Of a DNA stretch of 64,000 bases, positions 40,005 to 51,425 are shown in pieces. How positions within the stretch are numbered: position 1 is the first letter of the stretch; the number at the start of each line of letters is the position of its first letter. A program made the translations under genes and the position numbers. The stretch comes from Idiomarina aminovorans. GTDB lineage: Bacteria; Pseudomonadota; Gammaproteobacteria; Enterobacterales; Alteromonadaceae. The DNA is taken from positions 496,001 through 560,000 of the forward strand of contig NZ_JAKNDA010000001.1 of the NCBI RefSeq assembly GCF_023155095.1, read 5' to 3'. A model generated the notes under the pieces. It saw nothing but the letters and a program-made list of their open reading frames with translations, searched no databases and had not been told where the DNA came from.

Positions 40005-40733
40005 CTACTCCGGTTTTCTTAAAGCAACAATATAATTCACATCGACATCTTTCTCCGAAAGTATAAAACCGTTGAGCGGATGAAAAATAAGACCATTAAT
40101 TGCAATATCTTCTAATCCGGCCTGGTCACACATCTGTAAAAGCTCTGAAGGTCGAATAAAACGTCGGTGCTGATGAGTTCCTTTGGGTACCCAGCCTAAA
40201 ACATGTTCTGCCGCAACGATTCCCAGCAACCAGGACTTAACATTGCGGTTCAGTGTAGAGAAAAAGATCAATCCACCCGGTTTTACCACTTTGGCACAGG
40301 CTTGGACAATAGCGACAGGATCAGGCACATGCTCAAGCATTTCCAGACAGGTGACAACATCAAAGCTCGCTGGCTGCTGTTGCGCTAGTGTTTCAATAGC
40401 AATGCATTGATAAGCAATGTTGCGCCCACTTTCTAATGCGTGCAAACGGGCGACTTTTAAGGAAGGCTCCGCTAAATCAATACCGGTAACCTCAGCGCCA
40501 CGCTCGGCCATTGCCTCGCTGAGCAGTCCGCCACCACAACCGACATCCAGTATCTTTTTACCAAATAACCCGGCGGCGTGGTTTTCAATAAAGCCAAGCC
40601 GGACCGGGTTGATTTTATGTAACGGTTTAAACTCACCATCAGGATCCCACCAGCGCGAGGCGAGAGCTGAAAATTTTGCGATCTCTTCCTGATCGACGTT
40701 TTTTTGTTCACTTTCAGAGCGACGGGTGGTCAT
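40005..40733 (-). CDS. ubiG: Ubiquinone biosynthesis O-methyltransferase
   Basis: 242 residues. SAM motif 'KKILDVGCGGGLLSEAMAERGAEVTGID', with 'KFSALASRWWDPDGEFKPLHKINPVRL' at the N-terminus and 'CLEMLEHVPDP' in the middle, all typical of UbiG. It performs both O-methylations of the ubiquinone pathway. It is divergent from gyrA; the 149-bp gap must hold both promoters but no clear elements were seen. Confidence 0.95.
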   Translation of the reverse strand: MTTRRSESEQKNVDQEEIAKFSALASRWWDPDGEFKPLHKINPVRLGFIENHAAGLFGKKILDVGCGGGLLSEAMAERGAEVTGIDLAEPSLKVARLHALESGRNIAYQCIAIETLAQQQPASFDVVTCLEMLEHVPDPVAIVQACAKVVKPGGLIFFSTLNRNVKSWLLGIVAAEHVLGWVPKGTHQHRRFIRPSELLQMCDQAGLEDIAINGLIFHPLNGFILSEKDVDVNYIVALRKPE

Positions 40734-40882
40734 AGATTATGCGTCTTTAAGAGATGGATAACACAACTAGTCTACCTCAGGCAAAGAATAAGAAAAAGAG
40801 GGTGCGAGACTGGTTTTGGATGGGTACAATGACTGGATCAAAATAACAATGAATATGCGGATCTATATTTAGGGAATAAACT

Positions 40883-43516
40883 ATGAGCGATCTAGCCAGA
40901 GAAGTGTCACCGGTAAATATTGAAGACGAGCTAAAGAGTTCGTACCTCGATTATGCCATGAGCGTCATTGTAGGGCGTGCCTTACCTGATGTCCGTGACG
41001 GTTTAAAGCCAGTACACAGACGTGTCTTGTTCGCAATGAATGAATTGCGCAACGACTTTAATAAACCTTATAAAAAGTCAGCTCGTGTCGTTGGTGATGT
41101 CATTGGTAAATATCACCCCCATGGTGACAGTGCTGTTTATGACACGATTGTTCGTATGGCGCAGGACTTTTCATTGCGTTACATGTTGGTCGATGGTCAG
41201 GGGAACTTTGGTTCAGTTGACGGCGACTCAGCTGCCGCAATGCGTTATACCGAAATTCGTATGGCAAAAATTGCTCATCAGTTGCTGGCGGACCTTGATA
41301 AGGAAACGGTCGATTTTGTTGACAACTATGATGGTACCGAGCGCATCCCGGATGTATTGCCGACCCGGGTACCTAACCTTTTAGTGAATGGCTCTTCTGG
41401 TATTGCCGTCGGTATGGCAACGAACATTCCGCCGCATAACCTGAGAGAAGTTATTGACGGCTCGCTGGCTATGATTGATAACCCGGATATTGATGTTGAA
41501 GGGTTAATGGAATATATCCCCGGGCCTGACTTCCCGACAGCGGCAACCATTTCTGGTCGCAGCGGTATTGTTGAAGCTTACAAAACGGGTCGTGGACGTA
41601 TTCACCTGCGAGCACAGGCGGAAGTCGAAGTTGACGAGAAAACTGGTAAAGAAACCATCATTGTTACGGAAATTCCGTATCAAGTGAATAAAGCTCGCTT
41701 AATTGAAAAAATTGCTGAGCTGGTGAAAGAGAAACGGCTTGAAGGCATAAGCGCCTTGCGTGACGAGTCTGATAAAGATGGTATGCGCATCGTTATCGAG
41801 ATTCGTCGCGGTGATGTCGGTGAAGTTGTTCTTAACCATTTATATGCCAATACGCAACTGCAGGTTGTTTTCGGCATCAATATGGTTGCACTGGATAAAA
41901 ATCAGCCACGCCTGTTTAATCTTCGTGACATGTTGAATTGTTTTGTTCGTCACCGTCGTGAAGTTGTTACTCGCCGTTCCGTTTATGAGTTGCGTAAAGC
42001 ACGGGAACGCGCTCATATTTTAGAGGGGCTGGCGATATCGCTGGCTAATATTGATGAAATTATTGAACTGATCCGCCGTTCGCCTACACCGGCTGAAGCT
42101 AAATCTGGACTGATTGCTCGCGCATGGCAGCTGGGTGACGTTGCCGCTATGCTGGAAACTGCCGGTGTCGATGCTGCTCGTCCTGATCACTTACCGGAAG
42201 AATACGGCATTCGGGGTGATAATTATCATCTGACTGCAGAGCAGGCTCAGGCCATTCTGGACTTACGTCTGCATAAACTGACAGGTTTAGAACACGAGAA
42301 AATTCTTGATGAATATAAAGTTCTGTTAGAGCAAATTGCTGAACTGCTGCATATTTTGAACAGTTCAGAGCGCCTGATGGAAGTCATTCGTGAAGAGCTG
42401 GTTGAAATTCGTAATAATTTTGGTGATGAGCGTAAAACCGATATTACGGCTGCTGCACATGACATCAGCATGGAAGATTTAATTAACGAAGAAGATGTGG
42501 TTCTGACGCTTTCTCATGAAGGGTATGTGAAGTATCAGCCGCTGACAGAATACGAAGCGCAGCGCCGCGGTGGTAAAGGTAAAGCCGCCACTAAGATGAA
42601 AGACGAAGACTTTATTGAGAGACTTTGGGTAGCAAATACGCATGACACTATTCTTTGCTTCTCAACCCGTGGTCGTATTTACTGGATGAAAGTTTACCAG
42701 TTGCCATTAGCCAGCCGTGCGTCACGTGGTAAGCCGATTGTGAACTTATTGCCGCTTGAGGCCGATGAGCGTATTACCGCTATTCTGCCAACGCGGGATT
42801 ATCCGGACGATAAGTTCGTGGTTATGGCAACGCGCCAGGGAACCATTAAGAAAACCCCACTGCCGGAGTACTCACGTCCTCGTAACGGCGGCATCATCGC
42901 GCTGAACCTGGTTGATGACGATGAACTGATTGGTGTTGATATCACTGATGGTAACGGTGAAATTATGCTGTTTTCGGATGCGGGCAAGGTTGTGCGCTTT
43001 ACCGAAGAGCAAGTGCGCTCTATGGGTCGCACAGCAACCGGTGTTCGCGGTATCCGCTTAGAAGAAGGTCAACGAGTGGTTTCCTTGATTGTTCCGCGTG
43101 AATACGAAGATGAAGAAGCTAATGTATTAACGGTGACTGAAAACGGTTACGGGAAACGAACCCCATTAAGTGAGTATCCGGCTAAGAGCCGTGCTACTAA
43201 AGGCGTTGTTTCCATCAAGGTGAGCGAACGTAACGGAGCGGTCGTCGGCGCAATGGAAGTTATCGACGGCAATGAAATCATGCTAATCAGTAACAAAGGC
43301 ACGCTGGTCAGAACCCGTGTTCACGAGGTTTCAACCGTTGGCCGTAATACCCAGGGCGTGCGCTTAATTCGTACTGCAGATGATGAAAAAGTGGTTGGTC
43401 TGCAACGTATTGATGAAATTGATGAGGACGACGCCCTGATTGATGGTGAGGTTATTGAGGGTGAAGTTAACTCTGAAGGTAATGCCGAAAATCAAGAGGG
43501 TTCCGACGAGTCATGA
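40883..43516 (+). CDS. gyrA: DNA gyrase subunit A
   Basis: 877 residues. The catalytic Tyr122 is in 'RYTEIRM'. The quinolone region shows Ser83 and Asp87 ('HGDSAVYDT'), the sensitive-type residues by E. coli numbering. The C-terminal beta-pinwheel includes the GyrA-box 'QRRGGKGK', and the protein ends in an acidic tail. It introduces negative supercoils with GyrB. The stop overlaps the start of serC (ATGA). Confidence 0.98.
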   Translation: MSDLAREVSPVNIEDELKSSYLDYAMSVIVGRALPDVRDGLKPVHRRVLFAMNELRNDFNKPYKKSARVVGDVIGKYHPHGDSAVYDTIVRMAQDFSLRYMLVDGQGNFGSVDGDSAAAMRYTEIRMAKIAHQLLADLDKETVDFVDNYDGTERIPDVLPTRVPNLLVNGSSGIAVGMATNIPPHNLREVIDGSLAMIDNPDIDVEGLMEYIPGPDFPTAATISGRSGIVEAYKTGRGRIHLRAQAEVEVDEKTGKETIIVTEIPYQVNKARLIEKIAELVKEKRLEGISALRDESDKDGMRIVIEIRRGDVGEVVLNHLYANTQLQVVFGINMVALDKNQPRLFNLRDMLNCFVRHRREVVTRRSVYELRKARERAHILEGLAISLANIDEIIELIRRSPTPAEAKSGLIARAWQLGDVAAMLETAGVDAARPDHLPEEYGIRGDNYHLTAEQAQAILDLRLHKLTGLEHEKILDEYKVLLEQIAELLHILNSSERLMEVIREELVEIRNNFGDERKTDITAAAHDISMEDLINEEDVVLTLSHEGYVKYQPLTEYEAQRRGGKGKAATKMKDEDFIERLWVANTHDTILCFSTRGRIYWMKVYQLPLASRASRGKPIVNLLPLEADERITAILPTRDYPDDKFVVMATRQGTIKKTPLPEYSRPRNGGIIALNLVDDDELIGVDITDGNGEIMLFSDAGKVVRFTEEQVRSMGRTATGVRGIRLEEGQRVVSLIVPREYEDEEANVLTVTENGYGKRTPLSEYPAKSRATKGVVSIKVSERNGAVVGAMEVIDGNEIMLISNKGTLVRTRVHEVSTVGRNTQGVRLIRTADDEKVVGLQRIDEIDEDDALIDGEVIEGEVNSEGNAENQEGSDES

Positions 43517-44598
43517 GTCAGTTGTTTAACTTTTCTGCCGGACCGGCAATGTTGCCGGTCGATGTCTTAAAGCAAGCTCAGGAAGAATTATTGAATTGGA
43601 ATGGGCGGGGCGTCTCGGTGATGGAAATTTCACACCGTGACCCGGCTTACGTTCGCATGGCGCGTGAAGCCGAACAGGATTTACGGGACCTTCTTGAGGT
43701 ACCCGACGACTACGATGTTCTCTTTTTGCAAGGTGGTGGACGAGGGCAGTTTTCGGCGGTTCCGCAGAATATCGCTTCGGCGGATGCAACCGTTGACTAC
43801 CTGGATACGGGAATATGGTCGGGCTTTGCTATTCGTGAAGCCGGGAAGTTTGTTTCTAAGGTTAATGTTGCAGGGCAAGTGAAAGAGGGCGCTCGAGGCA
43901 AAGAAGTCCAGTCTCCGGCAGACTGGCAGTTGTCTGATAATGCCGCTTATTTTCACTATTGTCCGAATGAGACGGTTGATGGCATTGCGCTGCATGATAT
44001 TCCCCTGGTTAATGCCCCAATCGTTGCCGATATGTCATCAAATATTCTCTCTGAGCCGCTGGATGTCTCAAAGTTTGGCGTTATATACGCAGGCGCTCAA
44101 AAGAATATTGGTCCTTCGGGCTTTGCTATTGCTATTGTCAATAAAAAACTCTTAGGTAATCCCCAGAAGCAAGTGTCCTCAATTATGGACTATCAGCTTC
44201 AGGCTAAAGACGGTTCGATGTATAACACCCCTAATACCTTTGCCTGGTATTTAGCGGGCTTAGTCTTCAAATGGCTAAAGGCACAGGGCGGATTAACCGC
44301 AATGGGTGAGCGCAATCACCATAAAGCCCGGCTTTTATACGATTTTGTCGATAAGTCGGACTTCTACAGCAATAATATAAACCCTGATTATCGTTCAATT
44401 ATGAACATTCCTTTTCAGTTAGCTGATGATAAACTCGATGAGGCTTTCTTAAAAGGCGCTGAAAAAGAAGGGCTGCCGGGACTAAAAGGCCACCGATTTG
44501 TTGGTGGAATGAGAGCCAGTATTTATAACGCGATGCCTCCAGAAGGCATAGAAGCATTGTTAAGTTATATGGTAGATTTTGAGCGTAAGCTTGGCTAA
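43513..44598 (+). CDS. serC: Phosphoserine aminotransferase
   Basis: 361 residues. '[24 protein letters not shown]' start and PLP lysine K197 in '[12 protein letters not shown]'. It makes phosphoserine, and 4-phosphohydroxythreonine in vitamin B6 synthesis. It is the first gene of a serC-hisC-aroA-cmk run starting at the end of gyrA. Confidence 0.97.
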   Translation: MSQLFNFSAGPAMLPVDVLKQAQEELLNWNGRGVSVMEISHRDPAYVRMAREAEQDLRDLLEVPDDYDVLFLQGGGRGQFSAVPQNIASADATVDYLDTGIWSGFAIREAGKFVSKVNVAGQVKEGARGKEVQSPADWQLSDNAAYFHYCPNETVDGIALHDIPLVNAPIVADMSSNILSEPLDVSKFGVIYAGAQKNIGPSGFAIAIVNKKLLGNPQKQVSSIMDYQLQAKDGSMYNTPNTFAWYLAGLVFKWLKAQGGLTAMGERNHHKARLLYDFVDKSDFYSNNINPDYRSIMNIPFQLADDKLDEAFLKGAEKEGLPGLKGHRFVGGMRASIYNAMPPEGIEALLSYMVDFERKLG

Positions 44599-44629
44599 AT
44601 AAATAGAATAGAAAAGGTAGTGAATCGCT

Positions 44630-45733
44630 ATGGGACAATTTAATGCATCAGAACTGGTTAATTCCGGAGTTAAGCAATTACGTCCGTATCAGGCGGGAAA
44701 GCCGACCTCTGAATTACAACGTGAGCTAGGCTTACAACATGTGGTTAAACTGGCTTCAAACGAAAACCCTCTGGGTTTGAGTGAGAAGGTAAAGACGGCT
44801 CTGGAAGCTGAGTTAACGGACTTAGTGCGTTACCCCGATGCTAACGGCTATTACCTTAAAAGCCGCCTGGCAGAATTAAATGAAGTAACGACTCAGCAAA
44901 TTACGCTTGGCAATGGCTCTAACGATGTGCTGGAAATTTTAGCTCGTACTTTTGTGTCAGATAAAGATGAAGTTATTTTTTCACAACATGCTTTTGTGGT
45001 GTATCCGCTGGTTACTCAAGCTATTGGCGCCAAACCTGTAGCGGTTCCTGCGGTAGATTACGGGCATGATCTTGATGGAATGGCAAATGCGGTAACTGAT
45101 AAAACCAAGATGGTTTTTATTGCCAACCCGAATAACCCAACGGGTACCTTTTTATCGACATCCGCTCTTAAGGGCTTTCTGGATAAAATACCGCAGAATA
45201 TCATTGTGGTTCTGGATGAAGCTTATTACGAGTATGTGCCAGAACAAGAGCGCGCTCCATCGTTAGAGTGGATAAAGCAATATCCTAACCTGGTTGTCAG
45301 CCGAACCTTTTCTAAAGCCTATGGTTTGGCAGGCTTGCGTGCAGGTTATGCTGTCAGCAATGAAACTGTTGCGGATGTGCTGAACCGAATTCGTCAACCG
45401 TTCAATATGAATTCGTTGTCACTGAAAGCCGCTGAAGTGGTACTGGATGATCACGCGTATTTGCAAAAAGCGGTTGAGATAAACGCTCAGGGTATGGAGG
45501 AGTTGATCAAGTTTTGTGAAGAACTAGGCCTTAATTACATTCCATCTTACGGCAACTTCTTAACCATAGAAGTCGGCCCTGATGCCGAAAAGCTTTATGA
45601 TCAGCTGTTACACGAAGGCGTTATTGTTCGTCCTGTTGCGGGTTATGAGTTACCTCACCATTTGCGTGTCAGTATTGGCTTACCGGAAGAAAACCAAGCC
45701 TTTATTAACGCGATGAAAAAGCTGCGTGGGTAA
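44630..45733 (+). CDS. hisC: Histidinol-phosphate aminotransferase family (HisC-like; aromatic-type possible)
   Basis: 367 residues with PLP lysine K229 in 'SRTFSKAYGLAGLRAGY' and 'LASNENPLG' near the start. Its place between serC and aroA matches the hisC2 gene of the Pseudomonas-type serC-pheA-hisC-tyrA-aroA supraoperon, where it can work in tyrosine and phenylalanine synthesis. pheA and tyrA are absent here. Sequence alone does not separate histidine from aromatic use. Confidence 0.9.
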   Translation: MGQFNASELVNSGVKQLRPYQAGKPTSELQRELGLQHVVKLASNENPLGLSEKVKTALEAELTDLVRYPDANGYYLKSRLAELNEVTTQQITLGNGSNDVLEILARTFVSDKDEVIFSQHAFVVYPLVTQAIGAKPVAVPAVDYGHDLDGMANAVTDKTKMVFIANPNNPTGTFLSTSALKGFLDKIPQNIIVVLDEAYYEYVPEQERAPSLEWIKQYPNLVVSRTFSKAYGLAGLRAGYAVSNETVADVLNRIRQPFNMNSLSLKAAEVVLDDHAYLQKAVEINAQGMEELIKFCEELGLNYIPSYGNFLTIEVGPDAEKLYDQLLHEGVIVRPVAGYELPHHLRVSIGLPEENQAFINAMKKLRG

Positions 45734-47015
45734 CCCTATTGAACTGAAGCCGCGGCGTTCGTGTCGCGGTAGTGTCACTTTACCGGGCTCAAAGAGCATC
45801 GCTAACCGAGCTTTGCTCATGGCCGCTTTGTGTCAAACGCCGGTTAGGTTACGTAACTTATTGGTAAGTGATGATACCGGCCGAATGCGTGAAGCTTTAA
45901 CGGCGTTGGGTGTTGGCTTTAAAGACAACGAATTAATGACACAAGTGACAGGTGTTGGCGGTCATTGGCAAAACTCATCGTCAGAACTTTATCTCGGCAA
46001 TGCCGGTACCGCGATGCGCCCTTTGCTTGCCGTATTAGCAGCGACTTTGCAAAACCCCGAGACAGCAGTTGTATTAACGGGTGATACACGAATGCAGGAA
46101 CGTCCGGTAAAGCATTTAGTGGATGCTTTGCGCCAACAAAGCGCCCGGATTGAGTACTTGGGTGAGTCTGGTTATCCCCCCGTGGCAATTTCATCAGGGC
46201 TTAAGGCGGGTAATTTTGAAATAGACGGTAGCGTGTCCAGTCAGTTTATCTCTGCGTTGTTAATGGCACTTCCCTTACTTGCGGGAGATTCAAAGCTGAC
46301 CTTAAAAGGCGAGGTGGTATCCCGTCCTTATATTGAACTGACGCTGCAAATGCTGGCTGACTTTGGTATTGCTGTAAACAAACGTTCCTCTCAATGTTAT
46401 GCCATAAAAGGCGGGCAACATTATCAATCTCCGGGTGATTACTGGGTCGAAGGTGATGCAAGTGCAGCTTCCTACTGGATGGCTGCGGCTTTACTGGGCA
46501 ATGGTCCGTTGGAAATTATTGGTATTGGCAAAAACTCAATTCAGGGCGATAAGCGATTCGCTGAAGTCATCGAGCAAATGGGAGCTTCGGTCAACTACTG
46601 TGAGAACAGTATAATAGTCAGTGGCTCGGGCTTTATTCACGGAATTGACGAAGACTTCAACGACATTCCCGATGCGGCAATGACCCTGGCGCCACTGGCT
46701 TTGTTTGCAGATAAGCCAACGACAATTCGTAATGTAGCCAATTGGCGGGTGAAAGAGACGGATCGTCTTCACGCAATGGCAGAGGAACTCAGTAAATTGG
46801 GAGCCAGGGTGGAGGAAGGTCAGGACTACCTGCGTGTAGAGCCTGTTCAAAATTGGCAACGTGCGGTTATTGATACCTACGATGATCACCGTATGGCGAT
46901 GTGCTTTTCTCTGGTGGCTTTCTCTCCCGTCGGCATTACAATTAACGATCCGGACTGTTGTGCAAAAACCTACCCTGACTACTTTTCCGAGTTTTCACGG
47001 CTCTGTTACAGTTAA
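45726..47015 (+). CDS. aroA: 3-phosphoshikimate 1-carboxyvinyltransferase (EPSP synthase)
   Basis: 429 residues from a GTG at 45726, overlapping the hisC stop. Motifs: 'LPGSKSIANRALLMAALC', 'LYLGNAGTAMRPLLAVLA', 'GDTRMQERPVKHLVDALRQ' and 'YDDHRMAMCFSLVAF'. It makes EPSP in the shikimate pathway. The Gly and Ala residues at the glyphosate-binding loop look like the type-I sensitive form. Confidence 0.96.
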   Translation: MGNPIELKPRRSCRGSVTLPGSKSIANRALLMAALCQTPVRLRNLLVSDDTGRMREALTALGVGFKDNELMTQVTGVGGHWQNSSSELYLGNAGTAMRPLLAVLAATLQNPETAVVLTGDTRMQERPVKHLVDALRQQSARIEYLGESGYPPVAISSGLKAGNFEIDGSVSSQFISALLMALPLLAGDSKLTLKGEVVSRPYIELTLQMLADFGIAVNKRSSQCYAIKGGQHYQSPGDYWVEGDASAASYWMAAALLGNGPLEIIGIGKNSIQGDKRFAEVIEQMGASVNYCENSIIVSGSGFIHGIDEDFNDIPDAAMTLAPLALFADKPTTIRNVANWRVKETDRLHAMAEELSKLGARVEEGQDYLRVEPVQNWQRAVIDTYDDHRMAMCFSLVAFSPVGITINDPDCCAKTYPDYFSEFSRLCYS

Positions 47016-47112
47016 CTCTTAAACTCGCTGACTTTCATTAATGCAATTTTTTTACAAATGCGTATAATTATGCGGCTAAATGCTGCGTAACGCAGAGCAA
47101 TTAGAGGATTTT

Positions 47113-47805
47113 ATGGCAACTCATATTCCAGTCATTACGATTGACGGGCCGAGTGGGGCAGGAAAAGGAACGATAAGCCGGTTATTGGCGGAAAAACTAG
47201 GTTGGCACTTGTTAGACAGCGGTGCTATTTATCGGGTGCTGGCGTTAGCAGCCTTGCATCATGATTTTACACCAGAAGACGAAGAGAGTCTGGTAGCTTT
47301 AGCGGCACATCTTGATGTAAAGTTTGAAGCGGGAGAAGAACGCGCACTGACTCATATAATTCTTGAAGGTGAAGACGTTACCATGACGATCCGAACTGAA
47401 CAGGTAGGCAATATGGCTTCAAAGGTTGCCGCCTTGCCTAGAGTCAGAGAGGCTTTGCTACGCCGCCAGCGAGGTTTGAAAGAGCTTCCCGGTTTAGTCG
47501 CAGATGGCCGGGATATGGGAACCGTTGTTTTTATTGATGCCGATGCAAAAATCTTTTTGACCGCCTCTGCTAAAGAACGTGCAAGACGACGTTTTGAGCA
47601 ATTGAAGGAAAAAGGTTTTAATGCTAATATTGATGAATTAGTGAACGAAATTAAAGAGCGGGATGATCGCGATATGAATCGCTCGGTGGCACCACTTAAG
47701 CCAGCCGAGGATGCGTTGTATCTGGACTCTACCGATACGTCTATAGAGGACGTATTGGAACAAGTATTGACGTTTGCACATAGCAAACTCTCAAAGACTA
47801 GCTAA
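47113..47805 (+). CDS. cmk: Cytidylate kinase
   Basis: 230 residues from ATG 47113 (AGAGGA 47103-47108 just upstream). P-loop 'GPSGAGKGT', and '[33 protein letters not shown]' is typical. It phosphorylates CMP and dCMP. A TATAAT at 47063-47068 may be a promoter -10; no good -35 was found. A start 33 bp upstream would add 11 residues without family support. Confidence 0.96.
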   Translation: MATHIPVITIDGPSGAGKGTISRLLAEKLGWHLLDSGAIYRVLALAALHHDFTPEDEESLVALAAHLDVKFEAGEERALTHIILEGEDVTMTIRTEQVGNMASKVAALPRVREALLRRQRGLKELPGLVADGRDMGTVVFIDADAKIFLTASAKERARRRFEQLKEKGFNANIDELVNEIKERDDRDMNRSVAPLKPAEDALYLDSTDTSIEDVLEQVLTFAHSKLSKTS

Positions 47806-47919
47806 GGTCATGTGACCTTAATTAGGCGTCTGTTGTAAGGAAGCAAACAGACTTTATTAATAACCCCGCTGCATACGGAAGTTCAGTGGACGTCTTATTT
47901 ATAAGCGAAGTTAATTACT

Positions 47920-49602
47920 ATGTCAGAAAATTTTGCAGAATTATTTGAAGAAAGCCTAAAGGAAGTTGAAACTCGCCCGGGCTCCATTGTTAAAGGTACT
48001 ATCGTTGCTATCGCAAAAGACCTGATCTTAGTTGATGCAGGCCTTAAATCAGAAAGCGCGATTCCAGCAGAACAGTTCCGTAATGCAGAAGGTGAATTAG
48101 AAGTCAGCGTCGGCGACGTAGTAGACGTAGCCCTTGATGCAGTTGAAGATGGCTTTGGTGAAACCGTTCTGTCTCGCGAAAAAGCGAAACGTTACGAAGC
48201 TTGGCTGGTTCTTGAAAAAGCACACGAAGACAATGCAACTGTTATCGGTATTATCTCCGGTAAGGTTAAGGGTGGCTTTACAGTAGACTTAGGCGGCGTA
48301 CGCGCATTCTTGCCTGGTTCACTGGTTGATGTACGTCCGGTACGTGAAACAACGCACCTGGAAAACAAAGATTTAGAATTCAAAGTTATCAAGCTTGATC
48401 AGAAGCGCAACAACGTTGTTGTTTCTCGTCGTGCTGTTATCGAGAAAGAGAACAGTGCCGAGCGTGAAGAACTGCTTGAGAACTTGCAAGAAGGCCAGGA
48501 AGTTCAGGGTATCGTTAAGAACCTGACTGACTACGGCGCATTCGTTGATTTAGGCGGCGTCGATGGCTTGTTGCACATTACCGATATGGCTTGGAAGCGT
48601 GTTAAACATCCAAGTGAAATCGTAAACGTTGGCGATGAAATCACTGTTAAAGTATTGAAGTTTGACCGTGAACGCACTCGTGTCTCTCTTGGCCTGAAAC
48701 AGTTAGGCGAAGATCCATGGGCTGATATCGCAAACCGTTACCCAGAAGGTCACCGTTTAACTGGTCGTGTTACGAACTTGACTGATTACGGCTGCTTCGT
48801 CGAAATCGAAGAGGGTGTTGAAGGTCTGGTACACGTATCAGAAATGGACTGGACTAATAAAAACGTTCATCCTTCTAAAGTGGTTAACCTGGACGACACT
48901 GTTGAAGTTATGGTTCTGGAAATCGACGAAGAACGTCGTCGTATTTCTCTAGGCCTTAAACAGTGTAAACCAAACCCATGGGAAGAGTTTGCTAAGAATT
49001 ACAATAAAGGTGAGCAAGTTACCGGTAAGATCAAGTCAATTACTGACTTTGGTATCTTCATTGGTCTTGACGGCGGCATTGATGGTTTGGTCCACTTGTC
49101 GGACATTAGCTGGAACGCTACTGGCGAAGAGGCTGTTCGTGACTACAAAAAAGGTGAAGAAGTTACCGCTGTAGTTATGCAGGTTGATGCTGAACGTGAG
49201 CGTATCTCACTGGGTATCAAGCAGCTTGAAGAAGACCCATTCAATAACTACCTGGCTGCCAATAAAAAAGGTGCTATTGTTACAGGTACAGTTACTGAAG
49301 TAGACGCTAAAGGCGCCAAAGTTGAGTTAGCCGAAAGCGTTGAAGGCTATGTTCGTGCCGCAGATATCTCACGTGAGCGTGTTGAAGATGCAAGCACTGA
49401 ACTGAGCGTTGGTGATTCTATTGAAGCTCGCTTCATGGGCGTTGATCGTAAAAACCGTACTCTTAGCTTGTCTATTCGTGCGAAAGATGAAGTTCAAGAG
49501 AAAGAAGCGGTTGAAAGCGTTAATAAACAGCAAGATACCGATTCAAGTCTGAACAGCGCAATGGCTGAAGCCTTTAAAGCGGCTAAAACTGACGACGAAT
49601 AA
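47920..49602 (+). CDS. rpsA: Ribosomal protein S1
   Basis: 560 residues with six S1 repeats, for example '[29 protein letters not shown]', '[30 protein letters not shown]' and '[30 protein letters not shown]'. It carries mRNA to the 30S subunit. The 114-bp gap after cmk probably holds its promoter and its autoregulated leader. Confidence 0.98.
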   Translation: MSENFAELFEESLKEVETRPGSIVKGTIVAIAKDLILVDAGLKSESAIPAEQFRNAEGELEVSVGDVVDVALDAVEDGFGETVLSREKAKRYEAWLVLEKAHEDNATVIGIISGKVKGGFTVDLGGVRAFLPGSLVDVRPVRETTHLENKDLEFKVIKLDQKRNNVVVSRRAVIEKENSAEREELLENLQEGQEVQGIVKNLTDYGAFVDLGGVDGLLHITDMAWKRVKHPSEIVNVGDEITVKVLKFDRERTRVSLGLKQLGEDPWADIANRYPEGHRLTGRVTNLTDYGCFVEIEEGVEGLVHVSEMDWTNKNVHPSKVVNLDDTVEVMVLEIDEERRRISLGLKQCKPNPWEEFAKNYNKGEQVTGKIKSITDFGIFIGLDGGIDGLVHLSDISWNATGEEAVRDYKKGEEVTAVVMQVDAERERISLGIKQLEEDPFNNYLAANKKGAIVTGTVTEVDAKGAKVELAESVEGYVRAADISRERVEDASTELSVGDSIEARFMGVDRKNRTLSLSIRAKDEVQEKEAVESVNKQQDTDSSLNSAMAEAFKAAKTDDE

Positions 49603-49640
49603 TTTACTGCGCTTATGCAGTTGATTAAATGGAGGTAATG

Positions 49641-49922
49641 ATGACTAAATCAGAGCTGATTGAAAGGTTAACTTTGAAACACGAGTTACCTCCTAAGCAG
49701 GTAGAAGCTTCGGTAAAAGAAATACTCGAGCAGATGGTGCAATCCTTATCACAAGGTAAGCGCGTTGAAATTCGGGGGTTTGGAAGCTTTTCTCTGCATT
49801 ATCGGGCTCCTCGCGTCGGTCGTAATCCTAAAACAGGTGATCCGGTTGAATTAGACGGAAAATACGTACCGCATTTTAAAGCGGGCAAAGAGCTTCGCGA
49901 GAGGGTCGATACATTAAGTTAG
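49641..49922 (+). CDS. ihfB: Integration host factor, beta subunit
   Basis: 93 residues from ATG 49641. GGAGG (49631-49635) is 5 bp before it; an in-frame ATG at 49629 overlaps the ribosome site and is rejected. '[26 protein letters not shown]' is the DNA-bending arm. It pairs with IhfA. Many temperate phages use host IHF. Confidence 0.97.
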   Translation: MTKSELIERLTLKHELPPKQVEASVKEILEQMVQSLSQGKRVEIRGFGSFSLHYRAPRVGRNPKTGDPVELDGKYVPHFKAGKELRERVDTLS

Positions 49923-49940
49923 TTTTTACGCTCGATCGAT

Positions 49941-49975
49941 AAAAACGGCATGCTATACTGGCATGCCGTTTTTTT
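49941..49975 (+). terminator. Rho-independent terminator after ihfB
   Basis: AAAAACGGCATGC pairs with GCATGCCGTTTTT around a 7-base loop, followed by more T. Strong 13-bp stem. Confidence 0.9.
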
Positions 49976-49996
49976 ATAACTAACAGGTAAGCAATT

Positions 49997-50257
49997 ATGC
50001 TTAAAAAGCTGCTTATTCTCATCCCTGTATTACTCATCTTTCTTTTGGCAATGGCTTTTGGTGCGCAGAATCCGCAAACAGTGATTGTTAATTTACTGGT
50101 TCTGAAAACAGAAATGGCTGTTGCATCATTACTTGCTATCTTTTTTGGTAGTGGTTTTGTTGTTGGTCTGTTATTACTTTGCTTGTCTAGTTTATCCTGG
50201 CGCTATCGGTACCGTCGTTTACTAAAGCGTTTGAATAAATTGGATAAGGACAGTTAA
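49997..50257 (+). CDS. lapA: LapA (YciS), LPS assembly membrane protein
   Basis: 86 residues with two hydrophobic segments ('KLLILIPVLLIFLLAMAFGAQ' and 'VASLLAIFFGSGFVVGLLLLCL') and a basic C-terminus, the LapA/DUF1049 form. It is 6 bp before lapB. LapA and LapB regulate LpxC and lipopolysaccharide synthesis. Confidence 0.9.
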   Translation: MLKKLLILIPVLLIFLLAMAFGAQNPQTVIVNLLVLKTEMAVASLLAIFFGSGFVVGLLLLCLSSLSWRYRYRRLLKRLNKLDKDS

Positions 50258-50263
50258 CCGTTC

Positions 50264-51421
50264 ATGTTAGAGCTTCTGTTTCTGCTTTTACCTATTGCTG
50301 CTGCCTATGGCTGGTTCATGGGTCGTAATAGTGTTCGCACGGAAGAAAGGAAAGAACAAAAGCGATTTTCCAAGCAATATGCTACCGGTATTAACCTTTT
50401 GTTATCAGATCAGCCCGACAAAGCAGTTGATTTGTTTGTGGAGCTATTAGATGTTGATAGCGAGACAATAGAAACCCATTGGACGTTAGGAAAATTATTT
50501 CGCCGTAGAGGGGAAATTGATCGCGCTATAAAAATTCACAAAAATCTAACGTCACTTCCTAATTTGACAGAGCATGATCGCTTAACCGCTATGTACGAGT
50601 TGGGTAAAGATTACCTGTCCGCCGGAATTTACGATCGCGCTGAGCAAATGTTCGCGGGTCTGCAGAGTTATAAATTGTTTCGGGAAAAAAGCCAAAAACA
50701 TCTTCTTGAATTGTACGAATCTACCCATGAATGGGATAAGGCGATAAAAATCGGCTTGCGCCTGGCAAAACAAGACAGTCATGCCCGAATTGTTCTGGCA
50801 CAACTTTATTGTGAACTGGCAGAGCTAGACGACAATATATTGAGTAAAATTAAACATTATAATAAAGCACTTAAACATGACGGTAATTGTGTTCGGGCAG
50901 TACTTTCTTTGGGTAAAATCTATATGAGAGAAGGTGAATATGGCGAGTCTATCAATTATTTAACCCGGGTATTTGAACAAGACAAGTCATTCGTTTGCGA
51001 AACGGTCCCTCTGTTACAAGAAGCTTTTGAAAAAACTTCTGATACTCATACCTTTGTAGAATTTCTCCACAACTGCGTCGAGCAGAACGCAGGAATAACT
51101 GCTGCTATTACACTTTCAGAAAAAATTTGCGAATCACAAAGTATCGAAGATGCTGAACACTTTATGACGCAAGTATTAGAGCAGCATCCAACAATGCGAG
51201 GCTTTCATTATTTAATGGGTCTTCATATTCGGGCTGCTGACGTCGGAAATGCCCGTGACAGTCTTCGTAGACTTAGGAAAATGGTACATGAACACATCGT
51301 CCAGCGACCCAATTACAAATGCCGTCATTGTGGCTTTTCTGGACATACTTTGTATTGGCGTTGTCCTTCTTGTAAGAGTTGGACAACAACAAAACCTATT
51401 TTCGGATTAGATGGTGAATAA
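50264..51421 (+). CDS. lapB: LapB (YciM), LPS assembly regulator with TPRs
   Basis: 385 residues. An N-terminal membrane anchor (about 1-20) is followed by TPR helices, and a C-terminal rubredoxin-like zinc site with four Cys ('YKCRHCGFSGHTLYWRCPSCKSWTTT'). It is an adaptor for FtsH degradation of LpxC. Confidence 0.95.
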   Translation: MLELLFLLLPIAAAYGWFMGRNSVRTEERKEQKRFSKQYATGINLLLSDQPDKAVDLFVELLDVDSETIETHWTLGKLFRRRGEIDRAIKIHKNLTSLPNLTEHDRLTAMYELGKDYLSAGIYDRAEQMFAGLQSYKLFREKSQKHLLELYESTHEWDKAIKIGLRLAKQDSHARIVLAQLYCELAELDDNILSKIKHYNKALKHDGNCVRAVLSLGKIYMREGEYGESINYLTRVFEQDKSFVCETVPLLQEAFEKTSDTHTFVEFLHNCVEQNAGITAAITLSEKICESQSIEDAEHFMTQVLEQHPTMRGFHYLMGLHIRAADVGNARDSLRRLRKMVHEHIVQRPNYKCRHCGFSGHTLYWRCPSCKSWTTTKPIFGLDGE

Positions 51422-51425
51422 CAAT

